This document shows positions 19,062-28,441 of a DNA stretch of 64,000 nucleotides, in pieces. The stretch is from positions 124,371 to 188,370 of the forward strand of contig NZ_PPTG01000035.1 of the NCBI RefSeq assembly GCF_002954245.1, in the 5' to 3' direction. Origin of the DNA: Cryobacterium aureum (GTDB taxonomy: Bacteria; Actinomycetota; Actinomycetes; Actinomycetales; Microbacteriaceae). How positions within the stretch are numbered: position 1 is the stretch's first letter; each line of letters opens with the position of its first letter. The notes under the pieces are model-generated. The model was not told the origin of the DNA and did no database searches. It saw nothing but the letters and a program-made list of their open reading frames with translations. Position numbers and translations under genes: made by a program.

Positions 19062-20395
19062 GCCCGTTCAACGACACCGCCCCCATCTCCACCCACCCGC
19101 GGGCCCGCGGTGTGGGTTCGCGTCTGCTCGGCGGATCCTCCGAGCGCAGCTGGCCACCGGCATCCGCTGCGCATCGCACCAGCGCTGACCTGTTACCGCT
19201 GCGGTTTCCCCGCACGCTCCTGCGCGGCAACGGCCGCATCACCGTCTTTCGGTCGGACCAGAACGGTTTGGGCGCCCGCCACCTCGGTATCGGCATGAGC
19301 ATCAGCGGAGCCTTCATCGCGGTGTTCCTGCTCGCGCGGCTGTTCATCGAGAGGGACCCGGCACACGTACCGGTGCTGAGCATTCTGGCCTGGGTCATTC
19401 TGCTGACCACCGCGGTGGCCGTTCACCTCGCGGTGCACAAACTGGCCTCCCGACTGCCGCTCTGGCTGTTCCTGGGGGCGCTGGGCGCTTGCGCGGTCGT
19501 GGTGGCGCTTGATCTGGCCGGATCCTGGGGGGCGGCCGGCGCGGCAGACTTCCCGACCGCGGCGCCCGCCGTCGGCGCATTTCTGCTGTCGATCGTGACC
19601 CTGCGAGAGACCGGCGACATCACCATGGCCACCGTTGCCCTCGGTCTGGCGATGAGCGCGGCGACACTGTTTGAAACGCGCACGGACCTGCTCACCCTCG
19701 GCCCCGACATCCTCTCCATTGCCCTCGCGGTCGCACCATCGCTGGTCGGTGCGAGCATCGTGCAGGCGTTTCGGCGCATGGTGCAGCGCGAACTCGACCT
19801 CGTTCTGGTGCAGAGCACGGTCTCCCAGCCGCGATTCGCGGTGGGGATGCTGGCTTCGGAGCAGTTGGCACGGCTCGACCTCGACGCCGAGACCCTGCTT
19901 GACGATGTGGCCCAGGGCCGCACCGCACTGCCGCTGGCGCCGTCGACGGCGACCACGGCGGCCTCTCTGGCCACCCAACTGCGCTTGCACCTCATCGAGG
20001 GACGCACCGAAACCTGGCTGCACCACGCCGTCACCGAGAGCGAATTTCTCGGTCCGGTGGTTGCGCTCAGCGATCCGGCCGGCCTGGCCGGCCTGCTTTC
20101 GCCGCCGCAACGCGATGGGCTGCTGCTGACAATCTGGCTGCTGATCGGGGATACTGCGCGGTCGGGGGCATCCGTTTCGCTGCGCCTTGGACCGATCGCC
20201 CCCACACATGGGGCTGGTCCGCACCGAAAGGTGCGTTTTCCCGTTGAATTGACCACAACGGGGGTGGCCAGGCGGCGTGTCGATCCAGAAACTTGGCAGG
20301 CAATTAGGGCCATTGGACCCCATGTGGATTCGAATCGCGCCGGTAGTCTGAGGGTAGATATCGAGTGCAGCGTGGACAATCCGGCGGATGCCTAA
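19058..20395 (+). CDS. Membrane protein with kinase-like C-terminus lacking catalytic boxes (unknown function)
   Basis: 445 residues; GTG start overlapping the kinase stop (GTGA). About 75 polar N-terminal residues are followed by six or so helices (about 85-240) and a 200-residue cytoplasmic tail. The tail begins with an amphipathic helical stretch (RMVQRELDLVLVQSTVSQPR) and continues with LSPPQRDGLLLTIWLLIGD, in the place where a kinase would have its N-box. No phospho-accepting H-box, Asn box or DxGxG box is visible. I read it as a degenerate kinase relative or a sensor subunit for the neighbouring kinase. This is an inference by eye; no domain was recognised with confidence. Confidence 0.8.
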   Translation: MSPFNDTAPISTHPRARGVGSRLLGGSSERSWPPASAAHRTSADLLPLRFPRTLLRGNGRITVFRSDQNGLGARHLGIGMSISGAFIAVFLLARLFIERDPAHVPVLSILAWVILLTTAVAVHLAVHKLASRLPLWLFLGALGACAVVVALDLAGSWGAAGAADFPTAAPAVGAFLLSIVTLRETGDITMATVALGLAMSAATLFETRTDLLTLGPDILSIALAVAPSLVGASIVQAFRRMVQRELDLVLVQSTVSQPRFAVGMLASEQLARLDLDAETLLDDVAQGRTALPLAPSTATTAASLATQLRLHLIEGRTETWLHHAVTESEFLGPVVALSDPAGLAGLLSPPQRDGLLLTIWLLIGDTARSGASVSLRLGPIAPTHGAGPHRKVRFPVELTTTGVARRRVDPETWQAIRAIGPHVDSNRAGSLRVDIECSVDNPADA

Positions 20396-20443
20396 TATGG
20401 GTCAGTTTGACGCTAGGGTGCACTTAGTAGGAGGAGGCAGAAA

Positions 20444-21100
20444 ATGACGACAACAGACCGTCCCATCCGGTTAGCCCTGGTTGATGACCACAGGATGCTC
20501 TTGGGGGCCCTCACCGAGTGGATCCGCAGCGCCGCTGATGACATCGAGATGGTGGCCGCGGTGACCACCTGGCCCGAGCTGCTGACGCACCCAGAGTTTC
20601 CGGTGGATGTCGTGCTGCTCGACCTCGATCTCAAAGACAACATTCCGGTGTCCCTGAAGATCTCCACGCTCAAGACGACCGGCGTGAAGACGGTGCTCAT
20701 GAGCACCTATTCCGAACCGGCCCTCGTGCGAGAAGCCCTCGCGGCGGGCGCGCTCGGCTACCTCGTGAAGAGCGAGGAAGCGAGCATGATCGTCGACGCC
20801 ATTCGAGCCGCCTACAACGGCAAGTCGTACATCTCGGCGGAGCTCGACTATGCGCTCAACTCCACCGAGAACGTCGAAGGCCCGCGGCTCAGCGCGCAGG
20901 AACGCCGGGTCATGGCGCTCTATGGCGCCGGTGAGCCGGTGAAGGCCGTCGCCTATCAGCTCGGCATCTCCGAGGAGACCGCCAAAAGCTACCTCAAGCG
21001 CATTCGCGAGAAGTACCGCCTGGCCGGGTACGACGTGGGAACCAAGGTCGCGCTGCGCAAGCGCGCCATCCATGACGGCATCCTGCTGCAGACCGACTGA
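20444..21100 (+). CDS. NarL/LuxR-family response regulator
   Basis: 218 residues. The receiver domain has the acidic pocket DD (VDDHRMLLG), the phospho-acceptor Asp in VVLLDLDLKD, and the switch Thr/Ser and Lys in MSTYSE and YLVKSEE. The C-terminal HTH spans LSAQERRVMALYGAGEPVKAVAYQLGI and the following recognition helix SEETAKSYLKRIREKYR. AGGAGG lies before the ATG. It is 48 bp after the kinase-like gene and forms the output of the three-gene signalling cassette. The targets are unknown. Confidence 0.94.
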   Translation: MTTTDRPIRLALVDDHRMLLGALTEWIRSAADDIEMVAAVTTWPELLTHPEFPVDVVLLDLDLKDNIPVSLKISTLKTTGVKTVLMSTYSEPALVREALAAGALGYLVKSEEASMIVDAIRAAYNGKSYISAELDYALNSTENVEGPRLSAQERRVMALYGAGEPVKAVAYQLGISEETAKSYLKRIREKYRLAGYDVGTKVALRKRAIHDGILLQTD

Positions 21101-21112
21101 TCGTTCGTTGCA

Positions 21113-22390
21113 TTAACGCTGGCGCACGACCGGGATCAGTTGCGTGCCGTATGGCACGTGGTGGCCGCGCCGGCGACGCCGGCGGTCGATGCTGAAGGTG
21201 AGCAGGGTCAGCAGCACGCCGAGCGCGCTGAGCGCCACGCCAATCCAGACCGGGGCCAGATAGCCGAGCCCCGCGGCGATAGCCACACCACCGAGGGCTG
21301 CGCCCAGCGCATTGCCCACGTTGAGTGACGAGTGATTGAGCGCCGCCGCGAGCGACTGGCTTTCGTGCGCCACATCCATCAGCCGGGCCTGAATGGTCGG
21401 CGACAAAGCGGATGCCGCAGCCCCCACCAGGAACATCCCCACCAGCAGCCCTGCCAAGAACTGCGCCGACAAGCCGAGTGTGACGAGCGCGATAATGAGC
21501 ACGCCAAACGAGACGTACATGGTGCGGCGCACGCTCCAGTCGGCCAGCGCTCCCCCGGCGAAGTTGCCGACCGTCATGCCGAGGCCGACCACCACCAGAA
21601 TGAGCGGCACCGAGGCGGCGGCGAGCCCGGTGATTTCGATCACGAGCGGGGCGACGTAGGTGTACACGGCGAACAAACCGCCGAAGCCGATCGCACCGAT
21701 CGACAGGGTGATCCAGACCTGAAGTTTGCCGAACGCCCGTAGTTCTGCCCGCATGGTCGCTTTCGGGTTGCCGGACTGGAACGGCACGAACACGGCGACG
21801 GCCACGAAGGTGAGCGCGAAAATAGCGGCGACGACGAGGTAAGCAACGCGCCATCCGCTCATCTGGCCGATCCAGGTGATCGTCGGCACCCCGATGACGT
21901 TGGAGATGGTCAGGCCGCTGAGCACGATCGCGATGCCACGGGCCCGCTTGCCCGGGCCCATCAGGTGGGCGGCAACGAGCGAGGCGATGCCGAAGTAGGC
22001 GCCGTGCGGCAGCCCGGCGACAAACCGGGCGGCGAGCACGGTCTCAAAGGTCGGCAGCAGGGCCGAGGCGATGGTGCCGAGGGTGAACGCGGTCAGCAGC
22101 GCGAGCAGCAACTGCTTGCGCGGCCAGCGGGCGGCCGCTGCGGCGATCGTCGGCGCGCCGACGACGACTCCGAGGGCATAGGCCGAGATGAGCCAGCCGG
22201 CCTGCGCGTTGGCGGCATCCGGTGCGCTCGCATAGAGTCCCGGCAGCAGGTCGGCGGCGAGGCTCGGCAGCAGACCCATGGCGACGAATTCGGTCGCGCC
22301 GATGCCGAATCCGCCCAGGGCAAGGGCGAGCAGGGCAAGACGAATACGGGTCGACGACAGCTGCGTCGACCCGTCAGGAGTGAGGGGCAT
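21113..22390 (-). CDS. MFS transporter, DHA1-type drug/sugar efflux
   Basis: 425 residues with 12 membrane helices. The opening GGFGIGATEFVAMGLLPSLAADL and the loop motif FVAGLPHGAYFGIASLVAAHLM match AraJ/CmlA-type exporters (arabinose efflux permease / chloramphenicol efflux group). Its ATG at 22390 follows TAGGCT by six bases, with no Shine-Dalgarno, so the transcript is likely leaderless. It converges with the response-regulator gene with only 12 bp between stops. The substrate cannot be assigned. Confidence 0.9.
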   Translation of the reverse strand: MPLTPDGSTQLSSTRIRLALLALALGGFGIGATEFVAMGLLPSLAADLLPGLYASAPDAANAQAGWLISAYALGVVVGAPTIAAAAARWPRKQLLLALLTAFTLGTIASALLPTFETVLAARFVAGLPHGAYFGIASLVAAHLMGPGKRARGIAIVLSGLTISNVIGVPTITWIGQMSGWRVAYLVVAAIFALTFVAVAVFVPFQSGNPKATMRAELRAFGKLQVWITLSIGAIGFGGLFAVYTYVAPLVIEITGLAAASVPLILVVVGLGMTVGNFAGGALADWSVRRTMYVSFGVLIIALVTLGLSAQFLAGLLVGMFLVGAAASALSPTIQARLMDVAHESQSLAAALNHSSLNVGNALGAALGGVAIAAGLGYLAPVWIGVALSALGVLLTLLTFSIDRRRRRRGHHVPYGTQLIPVVRQR

Positions 22391-22396
22391 GTATCA

Positions 22397-22402
22397 AGCC
22401 TA
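22397..22402 (-). promoter_or_regulatory. Probable -10 box of a leaderless transcript (MFS)
   Basis: TAGGCT is six bases before the ATG at 22390. Confidence 0.45.
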
Positions 22403-22428
22403 AGCCCGAGCCTGCCCGCACGTGAGAG

Positions 22429-22731
22429 CTACTCGACGAGGGCGGCCTCGAGGCGCTCGAGCTTGCCGGTGAGTTCCCCGGTGTGGCCGGGGCGGATGTC
22501 CGCCTTCAGTACCAGGGACACGCGCGGCCCGAAGGCGCCCACCGCTTCGGTTGCGGCCTTGATCACGGTGAAGACTTCGTCCCAGTCGCCCTCGATGGTG
22601 GTGAACATCGAGTCGGTGTGGTTGGGCAGGCCGGATTCGCGAACAACCCGCACCGCGGCGGCGACCGCGTCGTGCACGGATCCCTGCGAGTCGGCGGCGA
22701 CGGATGGTGCGACAGAGAATGCTACGAGCAT
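22429..22731 (-). CDS. Thiamine-binding protein, MTH1187/YqgV family
   Basis: 100 residues matching the small ferredoxin-like MTH1187/YkoF fold: MLVAFSVAPS at the start, GLPNHTDSMFTTIEGDWDEV in the middle and a basic end. Members bind thiamine or a related hydroxymethylpyrimidine and are otherwise uncharacterised. A strong AAGGAG precedes the ATG. It lies 41 bp after the end of the P-type ATPase gene on the same strand. No other thiamine gene is in the window. Confidence 0.88.
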   Translation of the reverse strand: MLVAFSVAPSVAADSQGSVHDAVAAAVRVVRESGLPNHTDSMFTTIEGDWDEVFTVIKAATEAVGAFGPRVSLVLKADIRPGHTGELTGKLERLEAALVE

Positions 22732-22772
22732 TGGTGACTCCTTCGGTGTGATGATCTGACTGGAAAAGATGA

Positions 22773-25565
22773 CTATTTCTTCTTGGCTGAACCGACCCGG
22801 CGGCGGTCGACCGCCCGAACGATGGCTTTACCGGCTTCTTCGACCCAGAGGGCAGACGATCCGATTAAAACGGCCACACCCCACTGGGGTGCGGTGAGCC
22901 CCGTGGTGTGGAAGAGGCCCTGCAGCACCTCGAGCTGCACCACGGCGACCTGTAGCACGATGACAGCGACCAGTGCGACCCAGATGCTCCGGTTCGTCAA
23001 GGTCTGGGCGGAGAAGACCGAGTGGGTGTCGGAGCGCACGTTGAGCAGATTGAACACCTGGTAGAACACGAACGTGGTGAACGCCAGGGTAGTGGGGAAG
23101 GCCGCATCGGTGGCGCTGTCCGGGAACACGACCGGAGCCAGGGTCAGCACGAAGAGGGTGCCGGCTGCCATGACGAGACCGAGCCCGAGGATCCGGACGA
23201 GCCGGGCCCGGGTCAGTAGCCGTTCATTCGCCGGGCGGGGCTGCTGCTTCATCGTGCCGGGCTCGGCCGGATCCACGCCGAGGGCGAGGGCGGGCGGGCC
23301 GTCCATGATGATGTTGACCCAGAGGATCTGCAGGGCGGTGAACGGCGCACCGCCAGCCAGCCCAGTGACGCCCGCGACCAGGAAGATGAGCACGAACCCC
23401 CAAGCCGTGGTGAGCTGGAATCTCACGAACTTCAGGATGTTGGCATAGATGCCGCGGCCTTCCCTCACCGCGGCCACGATGGTGGCGAAGTTGTCGTCGG
23501 TGAGGATCATGTTCGCTGCGCCCTTGGACACATCCGTTCCGGTGATGCCCATGGCGATCCCGATGTCAGCCTGCTTCAGGGCTGGGGCATCATTGACACC
23601 GTCCCCGGTCATCGCCACGATATTGCCCTCCCTTTGCAGAGCCTTGACCATTCGGATCTTGTGCGCGGGAGTGACCCGGGCAAGCACTCCGTACTCGGCA
23701 GCACGTCGGCCGAGCTCGCCGTCGTCCAGTTCGTCGAGGTCGAGGCCGGACGCGGCGTCGCCGAGGATACCTAAATCTTTCGCAATGGCCGAAGCGGTGA
23801 CCAGGTGGTCCCCCGTGATCATGTGCACTGTGATACCGGCTCCGCGCGCCTCAGCGATGGCCTCGGCAGCCTCGGCACGGGCGGGATCGACGATTCCCAC
23901 GATCGCATAGATCGTCAAACCGGTGACGAGCGCCTGCAACGATTTCTCGTCGTCCGGGAGGACCGTGTGCAGTTGCCGCCCAGCGATCATGAGCGTGCGC
24001 AGGCCCTCTCCGGCCAGATCCTGGATGGCATCGTGGATACGCCGGCGATGTTCCTCTGTCAGCGGCTGGATACCGTCAGCGGTGAGTACCGAGTCGGCCA
24101 GCTGCATCAGCGCGACCGGTGCCCCCTTCGCCAGACAGCGGTAGACCGGCGTCGGGGCGGACGGGTTCGAATTCGCCGCCAGCCGGTGGAAGGTGGCCAT
24201 GTATTTGTACTCCGAGTCGAACGGGACCTCTGCCAGGCGCGGGTGATCTCGCCGGGCTCCGCCAACATCGAGACCGCCCTTCTCGGCCAGCACAGCCAGC
24301 GCGCCTTCCGTCGGATCTCCCACGAGACGACCATCATCGACAACGGCATCGTTGCACAGCGCCATCGTCAATAGCGCCTCGGTCAGGTCCGGTACCGGGA
24401 AGGCCTCCGGGATCAGAATTTCTCCGAACGTCGAATAGCCCGTTCCGGTGACCTGAAAATCGTGTCCATGAGTGTGCAGGCGGTGTGCCGTCATCTCGTT
24501 CATGGTCAGCGTGCCGGTCTTGTCCGTGGCGATGTGGGTGACACTTCCGAGGGTTTCCACGGCCGAGAGCTGCTTGAGAATGGCCCCGCGGCCGGCCAGC
24601 CGCGCGGCACCCATCGCCAGGGTGAAGGCGACTACCGCCGTGAGCCCCTCTGGGATGGTCGCCACGGCCAGCGACACCGAGGTGATCAGCAGGTCGGACC
24701 ACGACTGCCCGCGCAGCAGTCCCAGCACGAAGACGACCGCGACCACGCTCAGGGCCACCAGGGTCAGCATCCGGGCCAGCTGGTCGATCCGTCGTTGAAG
24801 CGGGGTGCGTTCGCTTCTCACCTCGCTGATCAACGCCGCAATGGCGCCGACCTCCGTGCGCACACCAGTTGCGGTGACGATCATGGTCGCCCGGCCACGG
24901 GTTACTTCGGTATTCATGAAGAGCATATTGTCGCGATCGCCGAGCGGCAGGTTTCCGGCCGCGAGTGACTTCGTCGACTTGGCAACGGGTTCGGATTCTC
25001 CGGTCAGCGTGGCCTCGGCCACCTGTAATCGCGATTGCTCCACGATGCGACCGTCGGCCGGAATGGAATCCCCGGCATCGAGCAGAACGATGTCGCCTGG
25101 CACCAGCGCGCTCCGGGCGACCTCCTGCTCGATGCCGTTCCGGCGAACCACAGCCGTGCCCGCCGACATGGTTCGCAGCGCCTGGAGGCTATTTTCGGCC
25201 CGTCGTTCCTGCAGGTAGTTCAGGGCAGTGTTGAGGATGATCACGGCCAGGATGACAACGGGCGTCTCCCATTCCCGTGAGACGACGGCGCTGACCACAG
25301 CGGCGATCACCAGCACCAGTGTCATCTTCTCCGCCAGCAAGCGGATGACCTTGCGCCAGGCCGGTACCCTTTTCGGCTCCGCGAGGAGATTCGGCCCATA
25401 TTCCTGCTGCCGGTCCTCGACCGACGCGTTGGTCAGACCTGTGGCGGGATCGACGTCCAGCCGGGTGGCGACGACCGTGGCGGGGAGGGTGTGCCACACC
25501 TCGAGTGCGGCCGTTGGCTCGGAGCCGGCACCGGAGGCTGGCGTCGGGCGCAGTCTGGCACTCAC
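22773..25565 (-). CDS. Cation-transporting P-type ATPase (P2A, calcium-type)
   Basis: 930 residues with ten membrane segments. It has the actuator TGES motif, the TM4 ion-site IPEGL, the phosphorylation motif DKTGTLT, and the hinge GDGVNDAPAL; the IPEGL Glu fits calcium or other divalent-cation pumps, and an N-terminal cation_ATPase_N segment is present. It expels ions across the plasma membrane using ATP. The start overlaps the stop of the upstream membrane-protein gene by 4 bp (GTGA), so the two are [12 protein letters not shown]. Ion specificity is inferred from class only. Confidence 0.93.
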   Translation of the reverse strand: MSARLRPTPASGAGSEPTAALEVWHTLPATVVATRLDVDPATGLTNASVEDRQQEYGPNLLAEPKRVPAWRKVIRLLAEKMTLVLVIAAVVSAVVSREWETPVVILAVIILNTALNYLQERRAENSLQALRTMSAGTAVVRRNGIEQEVARSALVPGDIVLLDAGDSIPADGRIVEQSRLQVAEATLTGESEPVAKSTKSLAAGNLPLGDRDNMLFMNTEVTRGRATMIVTATGVRTEVGAIAALISEVRSERTPLQRRIDQLARMLTLVALSVVAVVFVLGLLRGQSWSDLLITSVSLAVATIPEGLTAVVAFTLAMGAARLAGRGAILKQLSAVETLGSVTHIATDKTGTLTMNEMTAHRLHTHGHDFQVTGTGYSTFGEILIPEAFPVPDLTEALLTMALCNDAVVDDGRLVGDPTEGALAVLAEKGGLDVGGARRDHPRLAEVPFDSEYKYMATFHRLAANSNPSAPTPVYRCLAKGAPVALMQLADSVLTADGIQPLTEEHRRRIHDAIQDLAGEGLRTLMIAGRQLHTVLPDDEKSLQALVTGLTIYAIVGIVDPARAEAAEAIAEARGAGITVHMITGDHLVTASAIAKDLGILGDAASGLDLDELDDGELGRRAAEYGVLARVTPAHKIRMVKALQREGNIVAMTGDGVNDAPALKQADIGIAMGITGTDVSKGAANMILTDDNFATIVAAVREGRGIYANILKFVRFQLTTAWGFVLIFLVAGVTGLAGGAPFTALQILWVNIIMDGPPALALGVDPAEPGTMKQQPRPANERLLTRARLVRILGLGLVMAAGTLFVLTLAPVVFPDSATDAAFPTTLAFTTFVFYQVFNLLNVRSDTHSVFSAQTLTNRSIWVALVAVIVLQVAVVQLEVLQGLFHTTGLTAPQWGVAVLIGSSALWVEEAGKAIVRAVDRRRVGSAKKK

Positions 25566-26800
25566 AAGAACGCTCCTGACGTCGGTCGGTACAGTGCCCG
25601 CAGCGCCCAGCCGAGCAGCACGAATTCGAGCAGGTTGCGCACGGTCAGCACGAGCACCATGAGCGGATGGGCCGCCAGCACCCAGTCATACAGGTACGGG
25701 TAGACCAGTTGGGTGAGTGCGGCGAGCGCGAGGCCGAGCAGCGCCGGGGTGCGCCAGTCGCGGCCGTTCAGAACGAGCCCGAGAATGATCGGTGCGGCCA
25801 GCCAGCTGATGAATTGCGGCGAACCCACTTTGTTGAACGCGATCAGGGTTACCGTCAACGCGAGCGTCAGCGGCGGAAGTACCGCAAAAGTGCTCGCTCC
25901 CCGGCGTTGGGCGCGTAGGCCGAGCAGCAGCACTGCGAGGGCGGCCAGGGCCAACAGCGGGGTCATCAGGGCGCTCATTGCGGTAGTGCCAGCGCCGTCG
26001 ACCTGAAACGTGAGAATCTCGTGGTCGTAGTAGATGAAACTGCCCGGCACGCCCAGTGCGGTCTGCCAGAGCCAGGGCACGGCAACGGGCGATTCAATCT
26101 GGATCCCCCGGCCCGCCTGTTCTGCCACGAAACTCAGCACGTGAATGCCGCTGCCCCGGCTCAGGCTGAACGCCCCGGCAACCCCGATAACCGTTGCGGT
26201 GACCGCGGCGGCGAGCATGAGCATCCGCCACCGTCGTTTCGACGCCACGAACAGGGCTGCGAGCACGGCGACCGGCCAGATCTTGATCCAGGTCGCGATC
26301 GTAAGCAGTGCCGTGCCCCAGAATGGGCGGCGACGCAGCCAGAGCAGGGCGACGATGCACAGCGGCACCGTGACCGCGTCGATTCGCAAAAGCGCGATGG
26401 GGCCGAGCATCGCCAGGAAGGCCAGCCACCACCAGGCCACGGTCCGGTGCGAGCGCACGAGTACCCAGAACGCCCCGGCGTTCAGCCCGCTCACGAGCGC
26501 GAGCCAGGTTGCGAGGTAGGCCGGCCCACCGAAGGCGAACGCACCCAGAATCGGCACGAGGGCGAGAATCGGGTAGACGAAATTGTCGGTGATTCCCACG
26601 ATGCTGCCCGCGGCCGCGTTCGCGGCCCAGCGGCGGTAGACGATCTCGACGTCGCCGAGCGGATACCCGGGACTGAACAGGGCCAGCAGGATCAGCAGCA
26701 GGTGCACAAGCGCGAAAGCCGACCACAGCGCGGCGAGCGGATGCCGCAGCACCGGCTGCGCAGACCGGGTCACGGCCCTGCTCTCATCGGGAATTTGCAC
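25562..26800 (-). CDS. Polytopic membrane protein, GT-C (GT87-like) glycosyltransferase candidate
   Basis: 412 residues with about ten helices. The first loop contains GDVEIVYRRWAANAAAG, resembling the acidic catalytic loop of polyprenol-phosphate-sugar-dependent GT-C enzymes such as the GT87/DUF2029 mannosyltransferases. Such enzymes add sugars to glycolipids or proteins on the outer face. The GTG start has AAAGG seven bases upstream. Overlap with the P-ATPase gene is unusual and no functional link is evident. The glycosyltransferase call is a moderate inference; the membrane topology is clear. Confidence 0.7.
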   Translation of the reverse strand: MQIPDESRAVTRSAQPVLRHPLAALWSAFALVHLLLILLALFSPGYPLGDVEIVYRRWAANAAAGSIVGITDNFVYPILALVPILGAFAFGGPAYLATWLALVSGLNAGAFWVLVRSHRTVAWWWLAFLAMLGPIALLRIDAVTVPLCIVALLWLRRRPFWGTALLTIATWIKIWPVAVLAALFVASKRRWRMLMLAAAVTATVIGVAGAFSLSRGSGIHVLSFVAEQAGRGIQIESPVAVPWLWQTALGVPGSFIYYDHEILTFQVDGAGTTAMSALMTPLLALAALAVLLLGLRAQRRGASTFAVLPPLTLALTVTLIAFNKVGSPQFISWLAAPIILGLVLNGRDWRTPALLGLALAALTQLVYPYLYDWVLAAHPLMVLVLTVRNLLEFVLLGWALRALYRPTSGAFL

Positions 26801-26839
26801 GCTTTTACCTTTGCACAGCCGGCCGCGTCGTGTTTCGTT

Positions 26840-27715
26840 CTAGCGGATCGGGCGGGGCCCCTGATCAATGCCGTGGGCGAGCAGAGCGGCGACCACCCGC
26901 GGCACGGCATCCGCTATGTCGAGAGCCGCGATCGGACCGCCGGCTGAAGCGAGAATCGCAGCTTCGGCGTGCAGCAGGGCTGCGGTGGCGGCGAGCGGGG
27001 CGAGGGAGGCGGCATCCGTTTCGAGCTGGTCGGAGTGCGTGGCCAGGAGCGCGCCGAGAATGCCGCCGAGAACGTCGCCAGATCCGGCCGTGGCCAGCCA
27101 GGCCGGCCCGGTCGACACGGTCAGGCGGGCACCAGACGGCGACGCAATATGGGTGACGGTGCCCTTGAGCAACACTGTCACGTCGAACAGGCGAGCGGCG
27201 CGAATGGCCCACTCCCCCGGATTGGCGGCGATCTGCGACGCCGAACCAGGCTTGGCCTCATCCGCGAGCATGGCGGCCAGCTCGCCGGCATGCGGGGTGA
27301 TCACGGTCGGGCCGATCGCCCGGGAGACCAGATCGAGCGCGCCAGCGTCGAGAACCGTCGGCAGGCCCTCGGCGAGGGCCGCCGTCAGGGCGGTGGTGAC
27401 GGCATCCGTTCGCGTGCTGCCATTGATGCCGGAGCCGAGCAGCCAGGCCTGCACCCGCCCGGGCACGGTCACGATCTCCGGGCGGCGCTGCAGTACCAGG
27501 GTGGCGGCGCGGCGCGGGCCGAGGTAGCGCACCATACCCAGGCCGGTGCGCACGGCCGCGTCGACGCCGAGCACCGCGGCGCCCGGGTAGTCCTTGGAAC
27601 CGGTGCGCACGCCCAGCACGCCGCGCGAATACTTGTCGTCGCCGGCCTGGGGCCGGTAGATCCAGTCGCGGGCCTGTTCGGCCTCCCATTCGAGCCAGCC
27701 GCGCGGTTTCACCAT
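26840..27715 (-). CDS. nnrD: ADP-dependent (S)-NAD(P)H-hydrate dehydratase
   Basis: 291 residues covering only the dehydratase (CARKD) half; the epimerase half is not fused. It repairs damaged NAD(P)HX using ADP. Motifs seen: KYSRGVLGV, AVLGVDAAVRTGLG, TPHAGELAAML, and the nucleotide loop GSGDVLGGILGAL. The cytoplasmic housekeeping role is established for the family. The ATG has GGAGGC adjacent and a TATCGT box six bases upstream; the Shine-Dalgarno would then be too close to work normally, so it may be leaderless. Confidence 0.94.
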   Translation of the reverse strand: MVKPRGWLEWEAEQARDWIYRPQAGDDKYSRGVLGVRTGSKDYPGAAVLGVDAAVRTGLGMVRYLGPRRAATLVLQRRPEIVTVPGRVQAWLLGSGINGSTRTDAVTTALTAALAEGLPTVLDAGALDLVSRAIGPTVITPHAGELAAMLADEAKPGSASQIAANPGEWAIRAARLFDVTVLLKGTVTHIASPSGARLTVSTGPAWLATAGSGDVLGGILGALLATHSDQLETDAASLAPLAATAALLHAEAAILASAGGPIAALDIADAVPRVVAALLAHGIDQGPRPIR

Positions 27716-27721
27716 GCCTCC

Positions 27722-27727
27722 ACGATA
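27722..27727 (-). promoter_or_regulatory. Possible -10 box of a leaderless transcript (nnrD)
   Basis: TATCGT sits six bases before the ATG at 27715. The six bases also read GGAGGC, so a leadered start cannot be excluded. Confidence 0.35.
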
Positions 27728-27799
27728 GGTCGTTTCTCAGATCCGCGCAGGCGGATGCCTCCACCCGCCTCGACGTGTCGGCAGCCGCCTCGGCGGGCA

Positions 27800-28228
27800 T
27801 CAGTTCGCGGACTGCGACCCTTCCCGCTCGCGCCGTGGAAGGCCCTCCACCTGGTTGGTCTGCGACACGCAGAGGATGTTTCCCTCGGTGTCCTTGAACC
27901 AGGCCGCACGATCCTCGTTGGTGGTGGCGATGCCGTTCTCGGTCTTCAATCCCGGAAAATCGTATTCCTCGAACGTGACGCCCAGTCCGCGCAGCACGGC
28001 GACTTCCGCCTCGATATCGTCGGTGTCGAAGCCGATCGCCGTGTTCGCCGCGCTTCCGGCATTGTCGGTTTCGTAGATCATGATGGCGGCGCCCTTCGGG
28101 GTGCGGTAGAGCAGCCCCTCCATGCGTTCCTCAACCGGTTCCATGCCGAGCACGTCCTTGTAGAAGCGCCGGGCGCGCGCCAAATCACGCGCAGGAAGCA
28201 CGGAGTAGGTTTCCAATTGACTTAACAT
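27800..28228 (-). CDS. VOC (glyoxalase/bleomycin resistance) family protein
   Basis: About 142 residues, a single vicinal-oxygen-chelate domain. It opens with LETYSVLPARDLARARRFYKDVLGM and closes with DTEGNILCVSQTN, with a metal-type Glu missing or shifted, so catalysis is doubtful. The ATG at 28228 is chosen because AAGGG lies seven bases upstream; an ATG two codons earlier has no spacing. The repeat element at 28354-28426 lies upstream. Function is unknown; roles range from isomerase to drug binding. Confidence 0.85.
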   Translation of the reverse strand: MLSQLETYSVLPARDLARARRFYKDVLGMEPVEERMEGLLYRTPKGAAIMIYETDNAGSAANTAIGFDTDDIEAEVAVLRGLGVTFEEYDFPGLKTENGIATTNEDRAAWFKDTEGNILCVSQTNQVEGLPRREREGSQSAN

Positions 28229-28353
28229 GAGCATTCCCTTTCTGCACTTTCATGGGTGAATGTGCATTTTTCAGGGAGCATTTTACGCCCGCGCCGACGT
28301 CTTGGCGAGGCGGGGGCGGCATCCGTTTGTCGCCGGCCCGTGTGCGTGCCGCC

Positions 28354-28426
28354 GGACGGGGCCCAGGCCCCGTCCGTGGGCCCAGGTTATAAACTGGGCC
28401 CGGGGACGGGGCCCGGGCCCCGTCCC
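28354..28426. repeat. GC-rich multi-palindrome element, copy A
   Basis: Three adjacent inverted repeats: GGACGGGG/CCCCGTCC (28354-28375), GGGCCCAG/CTGGGCCC around an AT centre (28378-28401), and a perfect 24-nt palindrome (28403-28426). It starts 15 nt past the stop of the minus-strand CNNM gene. Positions 28375-28423 match copy B (42686-42734) at 46 of 49 bases. Confidence 0.85.
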
Positions 28427-28441
28427 GTAGCAGTGGCGGGG

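Noticed and set aside
17892..21100. Gene transfer as the origin of the kinase cassette
   Set aside because: Base composition and codon use look like the neighbours, with no mobility genes or repeats at the edges.
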